This document shows, in pieces, positions 10,597-19,707 of a stretch of DNA of 64,000 nucleotides. The stretch covers positions 1,863,163 through 1,927,162 of the forward strand of contig NZ_CP006270.1 of the NCBI RefSeq assembly GCF_000737575.1. The letters are read 5' to 3'. Every line of letters starts with the position of its first letter. Position 1 is the first letter of the stretch. The DNA is from Synechococcus sp. KORDI-49. GTDB taxonomy: Bacteria; Cyanobacteriota; Cyanobacteriia; PCC-6307; Cyanobiaceae. A program made the position numbers and the translations under genes. The notes under the pieces were generated by a model that worked only from the letters and a program-made list of their open reading frames with translations, did no database searches and had not been told where the DNA came from.

Positions 10597-12204
10597 ATGG
10601 CGCGCTCACTTAAGGGGATCGCACTGGTCGTCACCTTCGGCACGCTGCTCAGCAAGGTTGGCGGCCTGGTTCGACAGCTTGTGATCGCCGCTGCCTTCGG
10701 GGTTGGAGCGGCTTACGACGCCTACAACTACGCCTATGTGCTGCCGGGGTTCCTGCTGATTCTGCTGGGGGGAATCAACGGACCGTTTCACAGCGCCATG
10801 GTCAGTGTTCTCAGTCGCCGCCCCCGCAACGAAAGCGCCCACATCCTTGCGGCTCTGAACACCAGCGTCAGTGCGCTGCTGCTGCTGGTCACCGTTCTGC
10901 TCGTGCTGGCGGCGGATCCGCTGATCACCCTGGTTGGGCCTGGGTTGAGCCCGGAGCTGCATGCCATCGCGACGGTGCAGCTGCAGGTGATGGCGCCGAT
11001 GGCGTTGCTGGCCGGCCTGATCGGTCTGGGTTTCGGGTCGCTCAATGCAGTGGATGAGTTCTGGATCCCGGCGATCTCGCCCCTGATGTCGAGTGCGGCG
11101 CTGATCCTGGGTGTCGGTCTGCTCTGGTGGCAGCTGGGCAGTGCCATCGCGCTGCCGGCCGCAGCCATGACCGGGGGTGTGGTGCTGGCGGCTGCAACCC
11201 TGGTCGGCGCGCTGCTGCAGTGGCTGATCCAGCTGCCGGCTCTGATCCGTCAGGGACTCGCCCGCTTCCAGCTGGTCTGGGACTGGCGCCATCCCGGCGT
11301 GCGCGAGGTGTGGAGGGTGATGGGGCCGGCGACCCTCTCATCGGGCATGTTGCAGATCAATGTGTTCACCGATCTGTTCTTCGCCTCCGGGATCGCAGGT
11401 GCGGCCGCGGGTCTCGGTTACGCGAATCTTCTTGTGCAGACGCCGCTGGGCCTGATCTCAAACGCTCTGCTGGTGCCGCTGTTGCCGACCTTCGCGCGTC
11501 TCACCGCCCCTGAAGATCGCCCTCAGTTGATCGAGCGGATCCGCCAGGGGCTGATGCTGTCCACCGCTTCGATGATTCCTCTGGGTGGTCTGTTCATCGC
11601 CCTGGGTGCTCCCATCGTCGCGCTCGTCTATGAGCGCGGAGCCTTCGATGCTTCCGCGGCTCAGCTGGTCACGGGGCTGCTGATGGCCTATGGCCTGGGA
11701 ATGCCGGCCTATCTCGGTCGGGATGTTCTGGTGCGGGTGTTCTATGCCCTCGGCGATGGCACCACGCCGTTCCGTTTTTCGCTGGCGGGCATCGGTCTCA
11801 ACGTGATCTTCGACTGGCTGCTCGTCGGAGGGCCGACCCCGTGGGGCGACCAATCCCCCGTGAATTTCGGGGCACCAGGCCTGGTGCTGGCGACGGTCGC
11901 CATCAACGGAATCACCTGTTTGGCTCTGCTGCTGGTGTTGCAACGGCGTCTCCAGGGGTTGCCGCTGCAGAGCTGGGGTCTGGACGCGCTGAAGCTGTCG
12001 ATGGCCGGCTTGGCGGCGGCACTTCCGGCCTGGGGGCTCTCCGCCGCTCTGAGCTGGCCCGTGGGGATGTCGGGCCTGCTTCTGCAGGTGATGGTTCCAG
12101 GCCTGCTGGGACTTGGACTGTTCGCGCTGGTGGGAACGACTCTCGGTGTCCGGGAGGTGCGTGAACTGGTTCGGAGCCTGATCCGCCGGTTCAGGGCTCG
12201 CTGA
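10597..12204 (+). CDS. murJ: Lipid II flippase MurJ (MviN)
   Basis: Flips undecaprenyl-linked peptidoglycan precursor across the plasma membrane. The 535-residue polytopic protein shows the conserved start LVVTFGTLLSKVGGLVRQLV, then AFGVGAAYDAYNYAY and repeated hydrophobic helices to the end (14 expected). Arg residues in VYERGAFDA and GRDVLVRVFYALGD correspond to conserved cavity and helix motifs. It diverges from sfsA and overlaps the convergent 87-aa gene by 14 nt. Confidence 0.95.
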   Translation: MARSLKGIALVVTFGTLLSKVGGLVRQLVIAAAFGVGAAYDAYNYAYVLPGFLLILLGGINGPFHSAMVSVLSRRPRNESAHILAALNTSVSALLLLVTVLLVLAADPLITLVGPGLSPELHAIATVQLQVMAPMALLAGLIGLGFGSLNAVDEFWIPAISPLMSSAALILGVGLLWWQLGSAIALPAAAMTGGVVLAAATLVGALLQWLIQLPALIRQGLARFQLVWDWRHPGVREVWRVMGPATLSSGMLQINVFTDLFFASGIAGAAAGLGYANLLVQTPLGLISNALLVPLLPTFARLTAPEDRPQLIERIRQGLMLSTASMIPLGGLFIALGAPIVALVYERGAFDASAAQLVTGLLMAYGLGMPAYLGRDVLVRVFYALGDGTTPFRFSLAGIGLNVIFDWLLVGGPTPWGDQSPVNFGAPGLVLATVAINGITCLALLLVLQRRLQGLPLQSWGLDALKLSMAGLAAALPAWGLSAALSWPVGMSGLLLQVMVPGLLGLGLFALVGTTLGVREVRELVRSLIRRFRAR

Positions 12205-12454
12205 GTCGGATCTCCCGATCCTCGCGGACCTGAATCGGCAGCTCCAGCTGCTGACGCCCCACCAGCTGCGGACCCTGGACCGAGACAATCCTGGCTTCGA
12301 TGCCGTAATCCCTGAAGGCGGTTTCCAGCTCCTGGATCAGAGCCTTCTCCACCTGGGCTTCTGCATCAACAACGGTTCCGATCAGGCGTTCCCCGAGGGG
12401 CCCGATCCGCTGGCGCACCACCTCGCGCGGATTGGTCACCTCAATGATCAGCAC
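12191..12454 (-). CDS. Conserved small cyanobacterial protein, unknown function
   Basis: 87 residues, soluble, mixed alpha/beta by eye, with an acidic helical middle (DAEAQVEKALIQELETAFRD) and a beta-rich C-terminus (IVSVQGPQLVGRQQLELPI). I believe it is a conserved cyanobacterial protein but cannot name a family. It is co-directional with the DUF3181 gene 27 nt upstream, so the two may form one unit with the 84-aa gene before them. Its stop lies inside the end of murJ. Confidence 0.72.
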   Translation of the reverse strand: MLIIEVTNPREVVRQRIGPLGERLIGTVVDAEAQVEKALIQELETAFRDYGIEARIVSVQGPQLVGRQQLELPIQVREDREIRLSEP

Positions 12455-12481
12455 GCCGTGGACGCTCCAAGGTTTGCAACC

Positions 12482-12772
12482 TTATCGGCAGTAGGGCTCC
12501 AGAATCTCCTCAAGTTCACGAAGTTGTGCCGGAGGGAGCAACCGGGCGAGCGGAAGCTGGCTGGCTCCACCGGCGATCTGCACTTTCACGGCTTCCACGG
12601 CTCGACGAGCCGCCACCGCTGCTCCCTGGTCCACCAGAGCGCTGCATTCGATCGCCAGTGGTCCGGCCAGTTCGGCGTCCCCCAGGTGGAGATGCCATCC
12701 ACTGATCTGGACGTACAGACGATCAGCAAGTGTGGCCTGCAGATCTTGCAGATCGGCGGCTGAGAGCGACAT
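12482..12772 (-). CDS. DUF3181 family protein
   Basis: 96 residues. The pattern LADRLYVQISGWHLHLGDAELAGPLA, followed by a Gly-rich turn (IAGGASQLPLARLLP) and a helical C-terminus, matches the cyanobacterial DUF3181 family as I recall it. Function is unknown and no catalytic motif is visible. It lies between two other small co-directional genes (27 and 32 nt spacing), suggesting one operon of small proteins. Confidence 0.75.
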   Translation of the reverse strand: MSLSAADLQDLQATLADRLYVQISGWHLHLGDAELAGPLAIECSALVDQGAAVAARRAVEAVKVQIAGGASQLPLARLLPPAQLRELEEILEPYCR

Positions 12773-12804
12773 CGGATCTCGAACGATCTGAGGTCATGGT
12801 GCCC

Positions 12805-13059
12805 TCATGCGTCCGGATCGGCAGTGGATGGATCCGGCCGCAGCCTGGCAACGATCAGCAGATGGGCGATCAGAACCGTCAGCCAGAGGCCGCTAAACAG
12901 CGGCAGCCAGTCCCATGGATGGCGCATCTCCTGAACGAACCAGAGACCGCTGTTCAGAGCGGCGAAGAGACCGGCATGCAGGCAGAGATTCACCACCCGC
13001 TCGAAATGGCGGTAGGTGGGATTGTCAGGGTCGGCGGGGCCGTACCAGCGGATCGGCAT
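12805..13059 (-). CDS. Small two-helix membrane protein
   Basis: 84 residues with a short N-terminal part (MPIRWYGPADPDNPTYRHFE) and two hydrophobic helices at about residues 24-42 and 50-70, joined by a short loop (QEMRHPWDW). Both termini are likely cytosolic. I do not recognise a characterised family. It is the first gene of a three-gene run of small proteins reading toward murJ. Confidence 0.65.
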   Translation of the reverse strand: MPIRWYGPADPDNPTYRHFERVVNLCLHAGLFAALNSGLWFVQEMRHPWDWLPLFSGLWLTVLIAHLLIVARLRPDPSTADPDA

Positions 13060-13109
13060 CGCGGCGGAGTCGGAGTTCAGAGGCGATCCTGGCCCCGACT
13101 GTGCTCCAG

Positions 13110-13139
13110 TTGACGGAGGCCCCCTCGATGGGCTCTCAT
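13110..13139 (+). promoter_or_regulatory. Possible promoter of tRNA-Arg
   Basis: TTGACG (13110-13115), 18-nt spacer, TCTCAT (13134-13139). The tRNA 5' end follows 13 nt later. The -35 box is good and the -10 box is weak. Confidence 0.35.
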
Positions 13140-13151
13140 GGATTCACGCCA

Positions 13152-13225
13152 GCGCTTGTAGCTCAGCGGATTAGAGCATCTGACTACGGATCAGAGGGTC
13201 GGGAGTTCGAATCTCTCCAGGCGCG
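13152..13225 (+). tRNA. tRNA-Arg (anticodon ACG)
   Basis: 74 nt. Acceptor strands GCGCTTG and CAGGCGC pair (one G-U). D arm GCTC/GAGC, anticodon stem TCTGA/TCAGA around loop CTACGGA (anticodon ACG), T arm GGGAG-TTCGAAT-CTCTC, discriminator G. CCA is not encoded. A34 needs deamination to inosine by TadA to read CGU/CGC/CGA. A strong terminator follows. Confidence 0.95.
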
Positions 13226-13231
13226 CTGTTG

Positions 13232-13258
13232 AACTGCCTTCCGGGGCAGTTTTTTTTT
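13232..13258 (+). terminator. Rho-independent terminator after tRNA-Arg
   Basis: AACTGCC (13232-13238) pairs with GGCAGTT (13245-13251), loop TTCCGG, then an uninterrupted T-run to 13258. It separates tRNA-Arg from glyA. Confidence 0.93.
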
Positions 13259-13322
13259 GGCCGAACACAGTTCCCTGGACTCAGAGTCCTTCCTTACGAT
13301 CAGTTCACGACAACCCAGCTCC

Positions 13323-14612
13323 ATGAGTCAGCAATCCGAGCGTTCGATCAACAGGGATCTGGCCCAGGCCGATCCGGCGATCGCCGGACTGATCGACCGG
13401 GAACAGAATCGACAGGAAACTCACCTCGAGCTGATCGCCAGCGAGAACTTCGCCTCCCGTGCCGTGATGGAGGCCCAGGGCTCGGTGCTCACCAACAAGT
13501 ACGCCGAGGGCCTGCCGAACAAGCGTTACTACGGGGGGTGTGAACACGTCGATGCCATCGAGGAGCTGGCCATTGAGCGGGCCAAGCAGCTGTTCGGGGC
13601 GGCCTGGGCGAATGTTCAGCCCCATAGCGGAGCCCAGGCCAATTTCGCCGTTTTCCTGGCTCTTCTCCAGCCCGGCGACACGATCATGGGCCTGGATCTC
13701 TCCCACGGCGGTCACCTCACCCACGGGTCTCCGGTCAACGTCAGCGGCAAGTGGTTCAAGGTCATTCAGTACGGCGTCGACCGAGAGACTCAGCGTCTGG
13801 ACATGGACGCGATCCGTGCGCTGGCCAGGGAGCACAAGCCGAAGCTGATCGTCTGCGGTTACTCCGCCTATCCGCGCACGATCGACTTCGCCGCGTTCCG
13901 TTCGATCGCTGATGAGGTCGGGGCCTATCTGCTGGCGGACATGGCTCACATCGCCGGTCTCGTGGCTGCCGGAGTGCATCCAAGCCCTGTGCCTCATTGC
14001 GATGTGGTCACAACCACCACGCACAAGACCCTGCGGGGACCCCGCGGTGGACTGATCCTCTGTCGCGATGCTGAATTCGCCAAGAAGTTCGACAAGGCGG
14101 TCTTCCCCGGCAGCCAGGGTGGGCCCCTAGAACACGTGATCGCCGCCAAGGCAGTCGCTTTCGGAGAGGCGTTGCAGCCGGCCTTCAGGGCCTACATCCA
14201 GCAGGTGGTGGCCAATGCAGCTGCCCTGGCGGCACGGTTGATCGAGCGCGGCATCGATGTGGTGAGCGGCGGCACGGACAATCATGTGGTCCTGCTCGAC
14301 CTTCGCTGCATCGGCATGACCGGCAAGGTGGCCGATCTGCTGGTGAGTGATGTGCACATCACCGCCAACAAGAACACGGTTCCGTTCGACCCGGAATCCC
14401 CCTTCGTCACCAGCGGTCTGCGTCTGGGTACAGCGGCTCTCACGACCAGAGGTTTCGATGCGGAGGCCTTTCGTGAAGTGGCTGATGTGATCGCTGATCG
14501 ATTGCTCAATCCTGAAGACGACGCCATTCAGCAGCGCTGTGTCAGCCGTGTGGAGGTGCTCTGCAGCCGGTTCCCTCTCTATGTGGAACAAAGAGAGCCG
14601 GCGATTGCCTGA
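13323..14612 (+). CDS. glyA: Serine hydroxymethyltransferase
   Basis: PLP enzyme interconverting serine and glycine and loading one-carbon units on tetrahydrofolate; it also serves photorespiratory glycine turnover. 429 residues, the normal length. The PLP lysine lies in [16 protein letters not shown] (about residue 235). [20 protein letters not shown] marks the N-terminal substrate region, and [14 protein letters not shown] the cofactor pocket. ATG at 13323 avoids overlap with the preceding terminator; an upstream in-frame start at 13257 is rejected. A perfect palindromic hairpin abuts its stop codon. Confidence 0.97.
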   Translation: MSQQSERSINRDLAQADPAIAGLIDREQNRQETHLELIASENFASRAVMEAQGSVLTNKYAEGLPNKRYYGGCEHVDAIEELAIERAKQLFGAAWANVQPHSGAQANFAVFLALLQPGDTIMGLDLSHGGHLTHGSPVNVSGKWFKVIQYGVDRETQRLDMDAIRALAREHKPKLIVCGYSAYPRTIDFAAFRSIADEVGAYLLADMAHIAGLVAAGVHPSPVPHCDVVTTTTHKTLRGPRGGLILCRDAEFAKKFDKAVFPGSQGGPLEHVIAAKAVAFGEALQPAFRAYIQQVVANAAALAARLIERGIDVVSGGTDNHVVLLDLRCIGMTGKVADLLVSDVHITANKNTVPFDPESPFVTSGLRLGTAALTTRGFDAEAFREVADVIADRLLNPEDDAIQQRCVSRVEVLCSRFPLYVEQREPAIA

Positions 14613-14636
14613 CTGGTCCAGGGTTCCCTGGATCAG
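14613..14636 (+). repeat. Palindromic hairpin directly after the glyA stop codon
   Basis: CTGGTCCAGGG (14613-14623) and CCCTGGATCAG (14626-14636) form an 11-pair dyad (one G-T) with a 2-nt centre, starting at the first base after TGA. No T-run follows, so it is more likely a 3'-end stabiliser or weak attenuator than a terminator. Confidence 0.55.
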
Positions 14637-14705
14637 TGGGAAGAGCCTCCTTAGGATCGGAAGGTCAACGACCACCTTCAGGGCAGCCCCCTTCCAGGAG
14701 TCTCC

Positions 14706-15854
14706 GTGAACCTCGCAGCGAGCCCGATTGCGGTTGCACTGATGAGCTTCGGGCTGGCAGCCGGCATCACCAGCGTGCTGGTTCCCCTGGTGCGCGCTCT
14801 GGGTCTCCACTTCGGGTTCACCGACAAACCCGACCCGCGCAAGCAGCACATCACACCGATGGTGAGGCTGGGCGGGGTCGCCATGGTGTTCGGCTTCGGA
14901 CTCGCTCTGGCCGCGGTCTGGTTGCTCGGCGGTTTCGGTCTCCTGGCTCCAGCCCGCGATCAACTGATCTGGAGCACGCTGGCCGGGTCGCTCTGCTTCT
15001 TCCTGATCGGGCTGGCCGATGATCTGTTCGCCCTGTCTCCATGGCCGCGGCTTGCCGGACAGGTGGCTGTCTCCTGCGTCATCTGGTCGGAGGGTGTCCG
15101 GATCGGAGCCATCGACCTTCCCTGGTTCAGTTCCACCGGCTCAGCGATCGTGCTCTCCGATGGCCTCAGCCTTCTGGCGACGGTGATCTGGCTGGTGGGG
15201 ATCACCAATGCGATCAACTGGCTGGATGGACTGGACGGTCTAGCTGCCGGAGTCGCCGGGATCGCAGCGGTCGGACTGGTTTCGGTGAGCTTCTCCCTGC
15301 ATCAGGTGGCAGCTGGGTTCCTTGCCGCCGCCCTCGCTGGCTGCTGTCTGGGATTTCTGCGCCACAACTTCAATCCCGCCCGCATCTTCATGGGGGATGG
15401 GGGGTCCTATTTCCTGGGATTCACACTGGCGGCGGTCAGCATCGTCGGTCCGGCCAAGGGACTCACCACCGTGAGTTTGCTGCTGCCATTGCTGATCCTT
15501 TCCCTGCCGCTGGCGGACATGTCCGCCGTGATCATGGGCAGGCTTCGTGAAGGGAGATCCCCCTTTCATCCCGATCGTCGGCATCTGCATCACCGCCTGC
15601 TTCGCGCCGGCTTCAGCCATCGACGCACCGTTCTGCTGATCTACGTGTTCACCCAGTGGCTCGCGGCTCTCGCTCTCGTTGTGGCCAATGCGGAGATGCG
15701 TTTTCTCTGGCTGGCGATCGCTTCCGCCCTGCTGGTGGGAACGGTGGTGATCAGTCGCCGCCAGCTCCAGACGGAGCTGGCCCTGCGTGATGTGGTCCCC
15801 TCCGCACCCCAGGAGATCTCCGACATCGCCCGATGCGGCGATCGTCATGGCTGA
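14706..15854 (+). CDS. UDP-HexNAc:polyprenol-phosphate HexNAc-1-phosphate transferase (WecA/TagO-like)
   Basis: Starts a lipid-linked glycan (O-antigen or other wall polymer) by moving a sugar-1-phosphate to undecaprenyl phosphate. The 382-residue polytopic protein has all three MraY/WecA signatures: the Asp pair in LADDLFAL, the catalytic loop [15 protein letters not shown] with FMGDGG, and the C-terminal His-rich HLHHRLL. It lacks MraY-specific N-terminal features, so WecA-type is favoured. GTG at 14706 has AGGAG five bases upstream. The stop overlaps the cinA start by 8 nt, implying translational coupling. Confidence 0.9.
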   Translation: MNLAASPIAVALMSFGLAAGITSVLVPLVRALGLHFGFTDKPDPRKQHITPMVRLGGVAMVFGFGLALAAVWLLGGFGLLAPARDQLIWSTLAGSLCFFLIGLADDLFALSPWPRLAGQVAVSCVIWSEGVRIGAIDLPWFSSTGSAIVLSDGLSLLATVIWLVGITNAINWLDGLDGLAAGVAGIAAVGLVSVSFSLHQVAAGFLAAALAGCCLGFLRHNFNPARIFMGDGGSYFLGFTLAAVSIVGPAKGLTTVSLLLPLLILSLPLADMSAVIMGRLREGRSPFHPDRRHLHHRLLRAGFSHRRTVLLIYVFTQWLAALALVVANAEMRFLWLAIASALLVGTVVISRRQLQTELALRDVVPSAPQEISDIARCGDRHG

Positions 15855-17106
15855 GCGCGGCGTCGAGATTCTGTGCGTCGGCACCGAGCTGCTCCTGGGC
15901 AGCATCCTCAACGGCAATGCCCGCTGGATCGCCGAGCAACTGGCAGGTCTCGGCTTGCCTCACTACCGCCAGACCGTTGTCGGGGACAACGTGGAGCGCC
16001 TCACCGCTGCTGCAAGGGAGGCGGCTGAGCGCAGCAGTGTTCTGATCACCACCGGGGGTCTCGGTCCCACACCGGATGACCTCACCACCGCCACCCTGGC
16101 GTCCGCCTTCGGCGCCGCCCTTGAGGAGCGGCCGGAACTCTGGCGGGAGATCCAGGAAAAACTCTCCACCGGTGGACGGCCGGTAGCGGCCAGCAACCGC
16201 TCCCAGGCCTGCCTGCCTCGGGGAGCCGAGGTCCTGCCCAATCCGCTCGGTTCGGCACCCGGAATGATCTGGTCCCCAAGGCCTGGCTTCACTGTGCTCA
16301 CGTTTCCGGGTGTGCCATCGGAGATGCGGGCGATGTGGAGCGCCACGGCCGAGCCTTGGTTGCGGCGTCACGGCGGAGCTGAAGGTGTGTTCGTCAGCCG
16401 GCAGCTCCGCTTCTCCGGCATCGGCGAATCGAATCTTGCGGAGCAGGTGGCCGACCTGCTGAACGGCAGCAATCCGACGGTGGCTCCTTACGCCTCGCTT
16501 GGAGATGTGAAACTTCGCCTCACGGCCTGTGGCTCTGATCATGCAGAGGCCGAGGCTCTGCTCGAACCGGTGGAGCGGGAGCTTCTGCTTCGCTGCGGTC
16601 AGCACTGCTACGGCCGTGAGGAGGAGAGTCTCGCTTCCGTGCTGCTCAGACAGCTGCGGGAGCGCGGGGAGACGCTCGCGGTTGCGGAGTCCTGCACAGG
16701 CGGTGGCGTCGGAGCGGCGATCACGGCGGTACCCGGATGTTCCGATGTGTTCCTCGGGGGCGTCATCGCCTACAGCAACGCGATGAAACAGCGGTTGCTC
16801 GGTGTGTCTCCGGATCTGATCCAGAGCCATGGCGCTGTCTCCGATCCCGTGGTGACGGCCATGGCGGAAGGAGCTCGGGACCGCCTCGGCAGTGACTGGG
16901 CCCTGGCGATCAGCGGGATCGCCGGACCGGGTGGTGGAGGGCCGGACAAGCCTGTGGGACTGGTGCATCTGGCTGTGGCGGGCCCTGATGGCTGCCAGGC
17001 CTGGGCTGAGCGGTTCGGAGATCGGCGCGGTCGTCTGGCGGTGCAGCAACTGAGTGTGATCCGGGTGCTCGATGGTCTCCGGCGGAGGCTGCTCTCCCGG
17101 GGATAG
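15847..17106 (+). CDS. cinA: CinA family protein (competence/damage-inducible; possible NMN deamidase)
   Basis: 419 residues with two domains. The N-terminal molybdopterin-binding-like domain (residues 1 to about 170) contains [11 protein letters not shown] and [14 protein letters not shown]. The C-terminal CinA domain contains [16 protein letters not shown] and [15 protein letters not shown], the pyridine-nucleotide amidohydrolase site in characterised CinA proteins. ATG at 15847 overlaps the upstream transferase by 8 nt; the longer frame from 15787 lies inside that gene. leuC follows within 40 nt. Confidence 0.95.
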   Translation: MAERGVEILCVGTELLLGSILNGNARWIAEQLAGLGLPHYRQTVVGDNVERLTAAAREAAERSSVLITTGGLGPTPDDLTTATLASAFGAALEERPELWREIQEKLSTGGRPVAASNRSQACLPRGAEVLPNPLGSAPGMIWSPRPGFTVLTFPGVPSEMRAMWSATAEPWLRRHGGAEGVFVSRQLRFSGIGESNLAEQVADLLNGSNPTVAPYASLGDVKLRLTACGSDHAEAEALLEPVERELLLRCGQHCYGREEESLASVLLRQLRERGETLAVAESCTGGGVGAAITAVPGCSDVFLGGVIAYSNAMKQRLLGVSPDLIQSHGAVSDPVVTAMAEGARDRLGSDWALAISGIAGPGGGGPDKPVGLVHLAVAGPDGCQAWAERFGDRRGRLAVQQLSVIRVLDGLRRRLLSRG

Positions 17107-17143
17107 TCCGGGGGTAGTGTTTTCTGCTGCTGCGGCTGAGCTG

Positions 17144-18562
17144 TTGAGTTCCGGCACCCTCTACGACAAGGTGTGGGATCTGCACCGGGTGGCGGAGCTT
17201 CCCGGAGGATCCACCCAGCTGTTCGTGGGTCTGCATCTGATCCATGAGGTCACCAGCCCCCAGGCTTTTGCTGCTTTGCGGGACAAGGGCCTGTCCGTGC
17301 GTTGCCCTGATCGAACGGTCGCCACCGTCGATCACATCGTTCCCACCACCGATCAGGCCCGTCCGTTCGCCGATCCCCTGGCGGAGGAGATGCTCACCAC
17401 CCTGGAGCGGAACTGCGCCGAGTACGGCATCGAACTGAACGGGATCGGCAGTGGCCGGCAGGGGATCGTCCATGTGATCGCGCCTGAGCTCGGCCTCACC
17501 CAGCCCGGCATGACCGTGGCCTGCGGGGATTCACACACCTCCACGCATGGAGCATTCGGTGCGATCGCCTTCGGGATCGGAACCAGTCAGGTGCGCGACG
17601 TGCTGGCCAGTCAGAGCCTGGCCATGAACAAGCTGAAGGTGCGCCGGATTCAGGTGGAGGGCCGACTCACGGAAGGGGTGTCCGCCAAGGATCTGATCCT
17701 GCATGTGATCCGGCATCTCGGCGTCAAAGGTGGGGTGGGTTTTGCCTATGAATTCGCCGGGCCTGCGGTGGCAGCTCTTTCCATGGAGGAGCGCATGACC
17801 CTGTGCAACATGGCGATCGAGGGTGGTGCCCGCTGTGGGTACGTCAATCCTGATGACGTCACGTTCGACTATCTGCGCGGTCGGTCCCATGCTCCGACCG
17901 GAGAGGCCTGGGATCGGGCCGTGACCTGGTGGCGTTCGCTGGCCAGTGGGTCTGATGCCGTGGTGGATGACGAGGTGGTTTTCGATGCCTCCTCCATCAC
18001 GCCAACCGTCACCTGGGGGATCACGCCAGGACAGGGACTCGGCATCCAGGAGCTCATTCCCGCCCCCGAGCAGCTGCCGGCGGGGGATCGCCCCATTGCG
18101 GAAGAGGCTTACCGCTACATGGATCTGAAGCCGGGCACGGCCATTGCCGGACTGCCGGTGGACGTCTGCTTCATCGGCAGCTGCACGAACGGGCGTCTCA
18201 GTGATCTCCGGGCCGCGGCGGCGGTTGCCCGTGGTCGGATGGTTGCGGACGGGATCCGCGCCTTTGTGGTGCCGGGTTCCGAGCAGGTGGCCCGGGCGGC
18301 GGAGGCGGAAGGCCTCGATGCCGTCTTCATCGACGCCGGATTCGAATGGCGGCAGCCGGGCTGCTCGATGTGCCTGGCGATGAATCCCGATCGGCTGCAG
18401 GGTCGCCAGATCAGTGCCAGCTCCAGCAACCGCAACTTCAAAGGTCGGCAGGGATCGGCAAGCGGACGAACCCTGCTGATGAGTCCTGCCATGGTCGCCG
18501 CTGCCGCCATCCACGGTCGGGTGACCGATGTCCGCACTCTCCTCAAGCCGCACGCCAGCTGA
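17144..18562 (+). CDS. leuC: 3-isopropylmalate dehydratase large subunit
   Basis: Aconitase-family subunit that isomerises isopropylmalate in leucine synthesis, working with LeuD. The three [4Fe-4S] cysteines are seen in [10 protein letters not shown] and [23 protein letters not shown] marks the active site. TTG at 17144 reproduces the usual N-terminus ([13 protein letters not shown], 472 aa). A GTG at 17117, with a G-rich stretch just upstream, would add nine residues and is the alternative. No ATG is available. It follows cinA closely, and its TGA overlaps the ATG of leuD by one base. Confidence 0.95.
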   Translation: MSSGTLYDKVWDLHRVAELPGGSTQLFVGLHLIHEVTSPQAFAALRDKGLSVRCPDRTVATVDHIVPTTDQARPFADPLAEEMLTTLERNCAEYGIELNGIGSGRQGIVHVIAPELGLTQPGMTVACGDSHTSTHGAFGAIAFGIGTSQVRDVLASQSLAMNKLKVRRIQVEGRLTEGVSAKDLILHVIRHLGVKGGVGFAYEFAGPAVAALSMEERMTLCNMAIEGGARCGYVNPDDVTFDYLRGRSHAPTGEAWDRAVTWWRSLASGSDAVVDDEVVFDASSITPTVTWGITPGQGLGIQELIPAPEQLPAGDRPIAEEAYRYMDLKPGTAIAGLPVDVCFIGSCTNGRLSDLRAAAAVARGRMVADGIRAFVVPGSEQVARAAEAEGLDAVFIDAGFEWRQPGCSMCLAMNPDRLQGRQISASSSNRNFKGRQGSASGRTLLMSPAMVAAAAIHGRVTDVRTLLKPHAS

Positions 18563-19173
18563 TGCGCCCTTTCCCTTCGGGTCAGATCCAGATGATTGAA
18601 GGCACCGCCATGGTGCTTGCCGGTGAAGACATCGATACGGATCGGATCATTCCCGCCCGTTTTCTCAAATGTGTGAGCTTCGATGCCCTGGCGGATCAGG
18701 TGTTCGCTGATGACCGAAGCGAACTGAACGGCCAGCATCCCTTCGATCAGCCGCAGTTTCAGGGCGCCTCGATTCTGGTGGTCAACGGCAACTTCGGATG
18801 TGGCTCCAGCCGCGAGCATGCGCCCCAGGCTCTGATGCGCTGGGGCATCAGAGCCGTTGTCGGCGTCAGTTTCGCTGAGATCTTCTACGGCAACTGTCTG
18901 GCTCTTGGAATCCCCTGTGCGACGGCCTCGGCGGATGAGATCGCTTCCCTCCAACAGGCGGTGCTCAACGAACCCGGCGGTGTCTGGTCACTGAATCTGA
19001 CAACGATGCGCATGGCGAGCGGTAGCGCTGACTGTGCCGTGAGCATCGATCCCGGTCCGCGCGACATGCTGTGCAGCGGCCGCTGGGACGCTACCTCGCA
19101 GCTGCTGGACCACGGCGAACAACTGGAGGCCTTGATGGGACGGCTGCCTTATCTGAATCGTTTCGCCACCTGA
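18562..19173 (+). CDS. leuD: 3-isopropylmalate dehydratase small subunit
   Basis: Swivel-domain partner of LeuC. The 203-residue protein shows the family markers GEDIDTDRIIPARFL (residues 20-34) and GCGSSREHAPQAL. ATG at 18562 shares its first base with the leuC stop (TGATG), a coupling arrangement that suits equimolar subunits. Length is normal. Confidence 0.96.
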   Translation: MRPFPSGQIQMIEGTAMVLAGEDIDTDRIIPARFLKCVSFDALADQVFADDRSELNGQHPFDQPQFQGASILVVNGNFGCGSSREHAPQALMRWGIRAVVGVSFAEIFYGNCLALGIPCATASADEIASLQQAVLNEPGGVWSLNLTTMRMASGSADCAVSIDPGPRDMLCSGRWDATSQLLDHGEQLEALMGRLPYLNRFAT

Positions 19174-19239
19174 TCGGAGCAACCGCCGGCGGCGCAATCA
19201 GACTCTTTGGTCTATGAAGAAGACAGAGGTCGTCATTCC

Positions 19240-19707
19240 ATGCATTCCTCCGCCCTGCAGCGGACTCTGACCGCCGCGGTTCTGCTGCTTCCGCTGTCGC
19301 CGTTCGTGCAGGCTGCACCGGTGGTGCCGTTGAGCGTCACGCCGTACGGGACTCCTGAGCAGCGACTGCGCCAAACAGGTGCCTGCCGGGGGTGTGATCT
19401 GCGGGGCCGTGATCTTTCCGGTGCCCATCTGATCGGTGTTGATCTGCGGGATGCCGATCTGCGCGGTGCTGTTCTGGTGGGCGCCAATCTGGAGGGGGCT
19501 GATCTCAGCGGTGCCAGGTTGAACCGGGCTGACCTGCGCAGGGCCAACCTCACCAATGCCGAACTCAGTGGTGTGGATCTGCGCCTGGCCGATCTGAGCG
19601 ACGCCGTCGTGATCAATGCCTATGCCCCTGGAGTGCGTTCCGAAGGCATCCGTTATGCCGGCGCCGATCTCACCGGTAGTCATCTGATCTACGGCGGCGG
19701 AGACTGA
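19240..19707 (+). CDS. Secreted pentapeptide-repeat protein
   Basis: 155 residues. An N-terminal signal peptide (hydrophobic core about residues 8-22, cleavage near VQAAP) directs it to the periplasm or thylakoid lumen. The mature part begins TPEQRLRQTGACRGCDLRG, with a CxxC pair, and then about 16 A(D/N)LxX repeats that should form a right-handed quadrilateral beta-helix. The CxxC before the repeats recurs in lumenal pentapeptide proteins. Function is unknown. ATG at 19240 is preferred over the in-frame start at 19207. Its stop abuts the stop of the convergent lptD-like gene. Confidence 0.82.
   Translation: MHSSALQRTLTAAVLLLPLSPFVQAAPVVPLSVTPYGTPEQRLRQTGACRGCDLRGRDLSGAHLIGVDLRDADLRGAVLVGANLEGADLSGARLNRADLRRANLTNAELSGVDLRLADLSDAVVINAYAPGVRSEGIRYAGADLTGSHLIYGGGD

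Noticed and set aside
17117-17143. GTG start for leuC
   Set aside because: It has a G-rich upstream stretch and cannot be excluded, but the extra nine residues (Ala-rich) are not part of the usual LeuC N-terminus.
15751-17157. 468-codon open frame antisense to cinA (also 17531-18553 antisense to leuC and 21664-22560 antisense to the lptD-like gene)
   Set aside because: Long antisense frames are expected in GC-rich DNA with biased third positions. The products are low-complexity, Arg/Gly/Pro/His-rich and match no family, while the sense genes are unmistakable.
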